From contig OY288147.1 in assembly GCA_958439195.1 (NCBI GenBank), positions 62,001 to 126,000 on the forward strand: 64,000 bases of DNA, read 5' to 3'. This document shows positions 35,311 to 43,316 of this stretch, one piece after another; the first letter of the stretch is position 1; the number at the start of each line of letters is the position of its first letter. A model generated the notes under the pieces. That model saw only the letters and a list, made by a program, of their open reading frames with translations, searched no databases and was not told where the DNA came from. Origin of the DNA: an uncultured Paracoccaceae bacterium (GTDB lineage Bacteria; Pseudomonadota; Alphaproteobacteria; Rhodobacterales; Rhodobacteraceae). The position numbers and the translations under genes are program-made.

Positions 35311-35835
35311 GGCAGTATCAGAGGAAACTGGCTTGAGGGTACCAAGGCGCTTGGCTACCCTCCTTTGATGACCCAACGCTCCCCCTTCCGCTACTTCAAA
35401 ACCAGCCCCGTGGTTATCCTACTGGCGGTGATGCTCTACATCCGTTTCCCGCTTTCGCTGCGGAACGTCGAAGATCTGCTGCACGAGCGCGGCGTCGAGA
35501 TCAGCCATGAAATCGTCTGCTATTGGTGGAACCTCTTCGGCCCGATCTTCGCAGCCGAGATCCGCAGAAAACGCGTCGATCGCATGAGCCAGTGCCGCAA
35601 GTGGAGGTGGCACCTCGACGAGATTTACGAGAAAAGCAATGGCGAGATGCATTACCTCTGGCGGCCGGTCGATAACGAGAATTAGGTCCTTGAGAGATTA
35701 GTGACAAAGTCCCGGGATCGTAAGGCTGTATTGAAATTCCTGAAGAAATCCATGCGCTGGCATGGAAGTCCGGAGACAATGACGTCCGGAGACAATCGTT
35801 ACAGACAAGCTGCGGCACTACGGGGCAGCGCTGAA
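35311..35835 (+). mobile_element. IS6-family copy A2, degenerate
   Basis: Left end GGCAGTATCAGAGG at 35311. The transposase starts at ATG 35368 (MTQRSPFRYFKTSPVV) and stays open to a TAG at 35683-35685 just after WRPVDNEN; homology continues beyond (VTKSRDRKAVLKFLKKSMRWH). A 16-bp-period tandem duplication of GTCCGGAGACAAT (35768 and 35784) breaks the frame again. Homology ends near 35835. The first catalytic Asp is in WHLDEIY; the rest of the DDE triad is lost. Confidence 0.8.
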
Positions 35836-35990
35836 GTGGACTTCCCCAGCTTTGGTGGAGAGTTTATCTCACTTCCTGTGCCTTTCAAACTTAAGCGATG
35901 GGGCTCTGGAATCCAAGCAATGAAAGCCGTCTGGGGGTTTGCAGAACCCGACGATGTATCTGGCGACGGCGTATTTGGCCTGATGGCTCG

Positions 35991-36047
35991 CACTGGTTTC
36001 TCACCCTTGCGGATGCGCCCGAAAAGCTAGAGGCTTGGCTTAGATAG
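35991..36047 (+). pseudogene. IS3-family transposase fragment
   Basis: Reads HWFLTLADAPEKLEAWLR to a TAG, a shorter and further decayed copy of the same C-terminal region seen at 25413-25568. The preceding bases 35836-35990 hold nothing recognisable. Confidence 0.55.
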
Positions 36048-36103
36048 CTGAGCAGAAAACAGCCTTGCCGGCTGGCGTTATTTGTTGACTTTGGAGGCCA
36101 CCG

Positions 36104-39100
36104 ATGTCCGACCAAGTTATGAAACTGGAAACGGCGCTTTCGGCAGCACTGGCCGAACTGAACGCGGCAAGGGACAGGATCATGCAGCTCGAGGCGCTAT
36201 CCGATCTGAGCGAGCGCTTGGTCAATGCAGGTTCTTTCCAGATGGAATGGGACACATTTCAGGTTCGATGGTCGGACAACACGTTCCGCATTTTCGGCAT
36301 ATCGAGGGAGGAATTTGGCCAGAACTACACAAGCGTCACTGAATTCATTCATCCCGACGACCGCGCCTCCTTTAACGCGACGATGGCGCGGGTCATCGCG
36401 ACGCGTGAGTCCTATGCTCACACGCACCGGATCGTGCGTCCGAATGGAGAAGTCAGATACGTCCGCGAGGCCGCAGCAACCGTAGGGGGGGCTGAAGGAA
36501 ACGTGTTCCTTGGCATCACGCAGGACATCACGGACCTCGTCGAGACCAAGGCCGCAGAAGCAGACCTGCAGGCCATGGTCAGACTTGCGGGGGAAATCGC
36601 GAAGGTCGGCGGCTGGAAGATAGATCTGGAGACCCAGACTGTAGAGATCACGCCCGTGACCGCTTCGTTCCACGATGCGCCCGACCTGCGGACACTTCCC
36701 TTGGCAGAGGCTTTCGCGTTTTACAGCGATGAGTCATCGAAAAGACTTCAGGCGGCCGTCTCCCACAGCATTGAAACCGGAAGCGAGTTTGACGAGACAG
36801 CGACCCTTGTGTCCCGGATTGGAAGTGAACGTACGGTTCGCGTGATGGGGTTTGTGGAACGAGATCAGGGCACTGACCGCATCGTCGGTCTGAAGGGTGC
36901 ACTTAAGGACATTACCGAACTTGCCGAAGCGCAGAAAACCTCACTCCAATCGGCCGAGTTTGCCCGCATGGCAGAACGCGTGGCCCGCCTAGGCGCGTGG
37001 CGTTTCGATGTTGCCCGACAGGAAATGACGTGGAGCGCGGAGACTGCACTCATCCACGACGAACCACCGGAAATGTCGCCCACACTGGGCGATGCAATCA
37101 ACTACTATCGCCCCGAACATCGTGAGCATATTCGGTCTGTGTTTGGCGATTGCGTCGAAAACGGTAGGTCCTTTGATGAAACGCTCCAGATAGTAACTGC
37201 CAAAGGGCGGAACGCATGGGTCCGCGCAATCGGCGAGCCGGTGCGCAACAGGGCGGGGCAGATTGTGGCTGTCCAAGGCGCGTTCCAGGATATCACCGAT
37301 ATGATTGCCGAACGCTATGCTTCAGAGCAAGTGTCACGCCGCCTGCACCAGACGCTGGAAAACATAAGCGATGCGTTCATCTTGCTTGACGCCGATTGGC
37401 GGTTTTCGTTTCTCAACAGCCAGGCAGAGGCTCTTTTGCAACGCGGTCGGGAAGACCTTCTCGGCAAAGTCGTTTGGGAGGAGTATCCCGAAGCTGTCGG
37501 AGGCACATTCCATACGCACTACGAACGCGTTGTCAAAGAGGGCGGCGCTGTTCGTTTTGAGGAGTTCTTCGCCCCTTTGAACTTATGGGTCGAGGTTAAC
37601 GCCTATGCCACACCCGAAGGGCTTTCGGTCTATTTCCGCGACGTGACGCAGCATCGCGCCAGAAACGCGCAGTTGCGCCTGCTGGAGGCGGCGGTTGCGC
37701 GACAGAACGACGTCCTGCTCATCACCGAGGCGGAGCCTATCGATGGCCCTGACGGGCCGAAGATTGTCTATGTCAACGCTGCGTTCGAAAGGCGTACGGG
37801 GTATTCCTTTGCCGAAGTGATCGGCAAGACCCCCCGCATTTTGCAGGGCCCCAAAACGCAGCGGCATGAATTGCACCGTATTCGCCAGTCGCTGAAGGAA
37901 TGGAAACCTGTTCGTTCCGAACTCATCAACTACACAAAGTCGGGCGACGAAGTCTGGCTTGAACTGGACATCGTTCCACTGGCAGACGAAAACGGGAAGT
38001 TCACACACTGGGTCGCCATCGAGCGCGACATATCGGACCGCAAGAAAACTGAGCAAGCGCTTCACATCAGCGAAGAGCGTTTTCGCCTTGTTGCCAAAGC
38101 TGCTGGAAATGCCATCTGGGACTGCGATCTGAACGGCGGAAGCCTGTCATACAACAACGGGATGAAGGAAATCTTCGGCCATGATCCCGATCAGAATGAA
38201 GAAGGATCGGACGTCTGGGAGGCAAACATACACCCGGACGACGCCTCGCGCGTCGCGGTTGCCCTCGACCGCCTGAAGTCGGGAAGCAAGGACATTCTGC
38301 TGGAACAGTATCGTTTTCGGCGAGCCGACGGCAGTTGGGCGATCGTGGAAGACCGCGCCTTTGCAGTCAGGGACGGCAACGGCCGCGCCATTCGCATCTT
38401 GGGCTGCATAACGGACATCTCAGAGCGGCTGCAACTCGAAAACCGCTTACATCAGGCACAGAAGATGGAAGCTGTCGGTCAGCTGACAGGTGGCGTAGCC
38501 CATGATTTCAACAACCTTTTGACCGTTATTCTTGGGAGTTCCGAAATCCTCGAAGAGTCTCTGGTTGAGCAACCCCATTTGCAAAAACTCGCAAAGATGT
38601 CTCTGAACGCAGCCGAGAGGGGCGCCGATCTTACCAGCAGGCTCCTCGCCTTCTCGCGCAAGCAAGCGCTGCAACCCAGAGTTATTGATGTGGCACAGCT
38701 CGTCCAGAACATGGACGCATTGTTGCGACGAACGATCCCTGAAAACATAAGTATCGAGATCGTCCGTGGCGGTGGCCTTTGGAAGGTCGAAGTAGATGCG
38801 GCACAACTGGAAGCGGCTCTGCTAAACTTGGCTGTGAATGCTCGTGATGCGATGCCTGAAGGCGGTTATCTGACGATCGAAATTGCAAACGCGATGCTAG
38901 ACGCTGACTACGTGGCTGCGGAAAGCGACGTGAAGCCAGGGCAGTACGCGGTGGTTACCGTTACCGATACCGGCCACGGAATTCCACCTGAGAACCTTGA
39001 TCGAGTCTTTGAGCCGTTCTTCACCACGAAGGAGGTCGGGAGGGGTACGGGTTTGGGCTTGAGCATGGTCTTTGGGTTCGTCAAGCAATCTGGGGGGCAT

Positions 39101-39583
39101 GTTCGGGTTTATTCCGAGCTGGGAGAAGGAACATCGGTCAAACTCTATTTTCCTCGCTCTCTGGCAGAAGAAGAGCCGGTTGTTGCCAACCATCATGGTC
39201 GAACCATAATCGGTGGTACTGAGACCGTTCTGGTCGTTGAGGATGACAGTGCAGTTCGTGAGCACGCAGTTACCCAGCTTCGGAGTTTGGGCTACAATGT
39301 CATCGAAGCATCATCAGGCGCGAAGGCCATTGAGATTTTGCGCAGTTCTGGGGCTGTAGACCTACTGTTTACCGATGTTGTTATGCCTGGCATGGGTGGA
39401 CGGAACCTTGCTGAAGCGGCAGCCAATATGCGACCTCTTCTGAAAATCTTATACACGTCCGGCTATACAGAAAATTCGATTGTTCATAATGGTCGGTTGG
39501 ACAGAGGTGTGAAGCTTTTGAATAAGCCTTATCGTCGTGACCAGTTAGCTGCGCAGGTTCGGACGGCCTTGGACGAAAACTGA
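36104..39583 (+). CDS. multi-PAS hybrid sensor histidine kinase with receiver domain
   Basis: 1,159 residues with GGAGGCC upstream of ATG 36104. A short N-terminal coiled coil is followed by about five to six PAS/PAC units (for example FGISREEFGQNYTSVTEFIHPDD, RIVRPNGEVRYVREAA, RRTGYSFAEVIGKTPRILQGP). The kinase core has GGVAHDFNNLLTVILG with the phosphorylated His at residue 800, the N box LLNLAVNARDAMP, and G boxes DTGHGIPPENLDRVFEPFFTT and GTGLGLS. A receiver closes the protein with acceptor D1091 in LLFTDVVMPGMGG. No membrane segment, so it is cytoplasmic. An orphan receiver follows at 39688. Confidence 0.9.
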   Translation: MSDQVMKLETALSAALAELNAARDRIMQLEALSDLSERLVNAGSFQMEWDTFQVRWSDNTFRIFGISREEFGQNYTSVTEFIHPDDRASFNATMARVIATRESYAHTHRIVRPNGEVRYVREAAATVGGAEGNVFLGITQDITDLVETKAAEADLQAMVRLAGEIAKVGGWKIDLETQTVEITPVTASFHDAPDLRTLPLAEAFAFYSDESSKRLQAAVSHSIETGSEFDETATLVSRIGSERTVRVMGFVERDQGTDRIVGLKGALKDITELAEAQKTSLQSAEFARMAERVARLGAWRFDVARQEMTWSAETALIHDEPPEMSPTLGDAINYYRPEHREHIRSVFGDCVENGRSFDETLQIVTAKGRNAWVRAIGEPVRNRAGQIVAVQGAFQDITDMIAERYASEQVSRRLHQTLENISDAFILLDADWRFSFLNSQAEALLQRGREDLLGKVVWEEYPEAVGGTFHTHYERVVKEGGAVRFEEFFAPLNLWVEVNAYATPEGLSVYFRDVTQHRARNAQLRLLEAAVARQNDVLLITEAEPIDGPDGPKIVYVNAAFERRTGYSFAEVIGKTPRILQGPKTQRHELHRIRQSLKEWKPVRSELINYTKSGDEVWLELDIVPLADENGKFTHWVAIERDISDRKKTEQALHISEERFRLVAKAAGNAIWDCDLNGGSLSYNNGMKEIFGHDPDQNEEGSDVWEANIHPDDASRVAVALDRLKSGSKDILLEQYRFRRADGSWAIVEDRAFAVRDGNGRAIRILGCITDISERLQLENRLHQAQKMEAVGQLTGGVAHDFNNLLTVILGSSEILEESLVEQPHLQKLAKMSLNAAERGADLTSRLLAFSRKQALQPRVIDVAQLVQNMDALLRRTIPENISIEIVRGGGLWKVEVDAAQLEAALLNLAVNARDAMPEGGYLTIEIANAMLDADYVAAESDVKPGQYAVVTVTDTGHGIPPENLDRVFEPFFTTKEVGRGTGLGLSMVFGFVKQSGGHVRVYSELGEGTSVKLYFPRSLAEEEPVVANHHGRTIIGGTETVLVVEDDSAVREHAVTQLRSLGYNVIEASSGAKAIEILRSSGAVDLLFTDVVMPGMGGRNLAEAAANMRPLLKILYTSGYTENSIVHNGRLDRGVKLLNKPYRRDQLAAQVRTALDEN

Positions 39584-39687
39584 ATGACTAATTGTTTTTA
39601 AGGTCTGAATATGTCTGATGCACTCTAAACTGACTAGACTGTGTCACTTCGTTCAAGTGCGATAATTGTCTTACCTGCAAACGAGAA

Positions 39688-40092
39688 ATGGAAGTGTTTA
39701 ATATGAGGAAAGCTCTGGTTGTTGACGATGATGATCTCGTACGGGCGACCGTCAGTGCAATGTTAGGAAGCTTCGGCTTCGATGTGAGGGAGGCAGCAAT
39801 GGGCAAGACTGCTCTTAAATTAGTTGCAGACGAAAGTTTTGATCTAATCGTAACTGACCTCTTCATGCCGGAAATTGATGGCCTAGAATTAGTCCTTAAA
39901 ATTAGAAAAATTACTGCCACAATCCCAATTCTTCTCATGACGGGCGGAGGGATGCTTTTTCCCAAAGGAAGCGGAGGGTTGAATGATCTTACGAGCAGTG
40001 CCGAGTTTCTCGGTGCTTCCTTTGTGCTTCAAAAGCCGTTCAGACAAGACGACTTCAAAAAAGTCTTCGTACAAATCTTTCCAGCTGGATAG
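39688..40092 (+). CDS. single-domain response regulator
   Basis: 134 residues: the receiver fold with VVDDDDLVR acidic pocket, acceptor D57 in FDLIVTDLFMPEIDGLE and the conserved Lys in FVLQKPFR. No output domain. An insertion near residues 85-105 (MLFPKGSGGLNDLTSSAEF) is longer than usual. Base composition is clearly more AT-rich than the neighbouring kinase, suggesting separate origin. ATG 39703 is an alternative start. It follows the kinase by about 100 bp and may be its partner. Confidence 0.85.
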   Translation: MEVFNMRKALVVDDDDLVRATVSAMLGSFGFDVREAAMGKTALKLVADESFDLIVTDLFMPEIDGLELVLKIRKITATIPILLMTGGGMLFPKGSGGLNDLTSSAEFLGASFVLQKPFRQDDFKKVFVQIFPAG

Positions 40093-40323
40093 TGCGCTGC
40101 GATGTCGAAATGTCGAACAGTGGGTGGTTCGTTGACAAAAAAGCACATAAAGGCTGCAGACGTTCTCGCTCAGAAGTTAGTTTTCTTTAGGGTTTTGTTT
40201 GTCGATGATCTGTTGAAAGACTCCTTTTGCATGAAACCGTCGAGACTTGTGAGTTCGCGGTTGTGATTGGCTTTTTCGCGACATGCCGCGCCATCTACCG
40301 CAAGGACTGAGAGCCGACGATGC

Positions 40324-40689
40324 TCACGCACTGATGTCTAACGCAGATCTGGCCTGGTCGGCCCATGATGACATTTGGTCACGAGTGTGGTCGGGTTGGA
40401 CCAATCCTGCTGCCCAATCCAGACGGTTTGCATCTTTGGTGATCTGGGCGCGCAGTTTCGCAATTTCTGCGTCTTTCTCAGCAAGCAACTCTGCTGTCTC
40501 GCGCAGAAGGATGACCTGTTCCCATGGATGAGAAGGGCTTAACAGCTTGCAGTTCTGTGCTTCGACTTCCAAAGCATACTTGAGATCACGAGTAGCATGC
40601 ACCCGATCCATTAGTGCGTGTCCGGTGATATTTTCTACCATCCCACTCCGGAAGGCTATAGATCTTGGAGGCTTTGGTTTACGTTCCAT
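40324..40689 (-). CDS. hypothetical coiled-coil protein
   Basis: 121 residues from ATG 40689 (MERKPKPPRSIAFRSGM) with GTGGAG nine bases upstream; a GTG at 40704 is possible. The middle (EQVILLRETAELLAEKDAEIAKLRAQITKDANRL) is a strongly predicted coiled coil; the rest is unremarkable. I do not recognise a family. It stands alone in an AT-rich gap between the orphan receiver and a broken regulator. The flanking stretches 40093-40323 and 40705-40973 contain no gene that I can support. Confidence 0.5.
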   Translation of the reverse strand: MERKPKPPRSIAFRSGMVENITGHALMDRVHATRDLKYALEVEAQNCKLLSPSHPWEQVILLRETAELLAEKDAEIAKLRAQITKDANRLDWAAGLVQPDHTRDQMSSWADQARSALDISA

Positions 40690-40814
40690 TGGCTCGAGCT
40701 CCACTATGCTTCTTGATTTTATCCATCATCTGATGTTGCGCGAGCACAAAGACCTCGTTTCCATATCTTTTTAGAAATATGCGAAATGATAGAAAGCACG
40801 CATGGGTTGTGCAA

Positions 40815-40925
40815 GATATCTTTGACTGTCGCAAAGCGCGATTTTTGACCGTCCATAGAGTTGTGACTGCGGTGTTTAATGATCAATGTCGGTGTAACTA
40901 AGCAAACTCACCGGTCAAAGATATC
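40815..40925. repeat. distant inverted repeat
   Basis: GATATCTTTGAC at 40815-40826 and its reverse complement GTCAAAGATATC at 40914-40925 are perfect 12-base arms separated by 87 bases, in a gap with no gene. Confidence 0.7.
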
Positions 40926-40973
40926 CTCAGCTCAAACTTGGTTTTCAATGTAGCGGTTTTGTTGCATTTGTCC

Positions 40974-41786
40974 CTATGCTCGGGTAGGCAATGAGATGCC
41001 TGATCGATAGCGTTGGTTCTGCGGCGCAGTCTGATTACTAGTTGACGCTATGGCGCGCTCGAGGATGAGCGACGGTCGTGTTAGTGAGAACAAGGAATTG
41101 CTGACCACGGGACTGACTTTTATCCTTGGCAGTTGCTGCCGGTCTGAAAGATAAATGGAGCCGAAATCCTCCATCATTGTGTTCATCTGCAGCTCGATGT
41201 CCACAGCATTCCATTCGCTTGGGCCTGTAAGTATCCCGACGAAGTTACCCTTGCCAGCATAGGAAATGAGCAGACTTTCTGTCTTTAAGCAGTCCTCTAT
41301 CACAGATGCCACGTCACTGAGCATGGTCCTGAACGCCAGTCGCGGCGCCATTCGGTAACTCGCGAAGGCGTTCTCTACACAGATTGCGACAGCTGCAACA
41401 GAATAGAGTCCCTTGACTCCCAAAGTCAGCAGGTAGTTCTGAAGCGCATGAAACTCGATCCCACGGTCAAAATCTGGCAGCATAATGGGCGTATCAAATT
41501 CAAACTCCAGTGTTGAATAACTTGCTTGAACGTTCACCTGGAACTCAAGCTGCCTAAGGTGTTTCTGCTCGTCAACGAGCCGCTTAACCGTCCGCAGCCG
41601 CGCGTGAAGCTCAAGCTTGTCCAACGGCTTAGTGACGTAGTCTGAGGCGCCGTTCTTGAAGGCCTGGTCGATGCTTGCTCGGTCAGAAACTGAGGTGATC
41701 ATTAGGATCACTGCGCCGTATCCGACGGTACTTTGAGGAACATCAGTTGTCGTTTGAACCACCACTCTGTCCATTTGTGGTCGCAA
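40974..41786 (-). pseudogene. PleD-like response regulator, 5'-truncated, degenerate GGDEF
   Basis: The N-terminal part has lost the receiver's phosphoacceptor half: the sequence enters the domain at VILMITSVSDRASIDQAFKNGASDYVTKPLDKLELHARL. The C-terminal 170 residues have the layout of a GGDEF domain (LSDVASVIEDCLKTESLLISYAGKGNFVGIL), but the GGDEF signature is replaced by AGKGN, so cyclic-di-GMP synthesis is unlikely. The likely start is lost at the junction with an integrase gene near 41747-41790. Confidence 0.6.
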
Positions 41787-42565
41787 GGATGATTGATGAT
41801 CTTGCGCCGAAATATAGTATGGGTACCATTGAAGTTATTCTGAGTGCCGTCACAGAAATTCACCGAGCGAACTTTATGAGGTCACCCCGATCCCATCCAA
41901 TCGTGCAACTTGCATTTGTTGCCGCTAAGAAAAACTTTGGCACTTATGCAAGACAAGCTCCACCACTTTGCAGATCAGAGATATTGAAGGCAGTAGCGCG
42001 GATGGGAGGCTCGAGATTGGAGAAAAGAGACAAGGCAGTCCTCCTCGTGGCTTCAGACAGTTGGTGCCGTTCAAGCGAAATGGCCGCACTTCGTATGCAA
42101 GATATGGAGGTACAAGATGATGGCTCCGCAATTCTTTTGATTGCAAGGTCAAAAACTGATCGTTTTTCCGCCGGCGGGCACGCATACTTGTCTAGAGAGG
42201 CTGTTTCCGCAATTCTCGATTGGCAAAACATTACTGGATTGAGGCAATCTGAACCCATGTTTATTACTTCGTATGATAACGGAAGTCGAAAACCTTTATT
42301 GTCGGTCACCTTTACTCAAATCTTGCGTCGAGCGACGGGTCGCAAAGATGTGTCATCACATAGCACCCGTGTAGGTGGCGTGCATGACGCTATGCGCATC
42401 GGCTGCGATATGGCATCAATTATTGTTTCTGGTCGCTGGAAATCAGCTGAAATGCCTGCACGGTATGGAAGTCGCTTTTTGGTGGGCCAATCTGCAGCTG
42501 CAAGAGTTGCGGCTTCACATCGTCAGAAAGTGGAAGAGATGGTGATGGATCATCAGATCGTCTAA
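41747..42565 (+). CDS. tyrosine site-specific recombinase, N-terminally truncated
   Basis: 272 residues from TTG 41747; the first helices of the SAM-like core-binding domain seem to be missing. The catalytic domain holds R in SWCRSSEMAALRM, the HxxR box HSTR (VSSHSTRVGGVHD), W in SGRWKSAEM and the nucleophilic Tyr in ARYGSRF. AT content is higher than the surroundings, as for a mobile gene. Its start overlaps the broken regulator on the other strand by 40 bp, marking a deletion or insertion junction. Whether the protein is still active is unclear. Confidence 0.7.
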   Translation: MSFEPPLCPFVVARMIDDLAPKYSMGTIEVILSAVTEIHRANFMRSPRSHPIVQLAFVAAKKNFGTYARQAPPLCRSEILKAVARMGGSRLEKRDKAVLLVASDSWCRSSEMAALRMQDMEVQDDGSAILLIARSKTDRFSAGGHAYLSREAVSAILDWQNITGLRQSEPMFITSYDNGSRKPLLSVTFTQILRRATGRKDVSSHSTRVGGVHDAMRIGCDMASIIVSGRWKSAEMPARYGSRFLVGQSAAARVAASHRQKVEEMVMDHQIV

Positions 42566-42721
42566 TGGGACTGGAGTATGAACCTTAAAAAGAATTTCAG
42601 GTCCTGCTGAAACAGAACGCCGCTAGGGGCAATGGCTGCACACTCCTTCTTGTGAGCTATGGTCACGGCTCGTTCTTGTCTCATGACATGACTGGCATGA
42701 ACAATGCCAAATTTGTATTTT

Positions 42722-43150
42722 GCAGCGCCTGAAAGGCTTCTGTTGCGAGTTGGACTTGACGACACTACCCTCGTGGCATGACCCGACGGCCCCCTTCCCG
42801 CTGCTTCAAGACCAGCCCGGTAATCATCTGTCTGGCAGGGATGCTCAACATCCACGTCACTCCGCGGAACTGATAGGTTCTTCTCCACGAGCAGGGCATC
42901 GAGATCAGCCAAAAAACAGTCCGATATTGGTGGAACCGTTTCGGCCCGATCTTCGCGGCTGAGATCCGCAGAAAACGCGTCGATCGCATGAGCCAGTGCC
43001 GCAAATGGAAATGGCACCTCGATGAGATGTACGTGAAGATCAACCGCGACATACACTACCTCTTGTCGGCGGTGGACCACGCGGGCGAGGTCCTCGAGAG
43101 CCACTTGACCAATACCCAGGGTCGCAAGGCTCCATTGAAGTTTTACGACG
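42722..43150 (+). mobile_element. IS6-family remnant
   Basis: Degraded left end near 42722, then ATG 42778 and transposase text in two frames: an early frameshift and a TGA break it before the TVRYWWNRFGPIFAAEIRRKRVDR block, and WHLDEMYVKINRDIHYL follows. Homology stops at about 43150. Non-functional. Confidence 0.75.
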
Positions 43151-43316
43151 AATGCACCTTCTTGCGCCGATAAAAGGGACTTGAAACCCTCGCTCGAGTC
43201 ACAGACTATACAGTGATAATACTGCTCGGACAGGCCGCGTAGTCGGTTTGGGAGTCTTCCCGGGTCAGCGATGCTCCACCGAGTATTGGAACATAATCTT
43301 TGAAAATGTGCTGAGA

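Noticed and set aside
40974..41786. Functional diguanylate cyclase
   Set aside because: The GGDEF signature is AGKGN and the receiver part is truncated.
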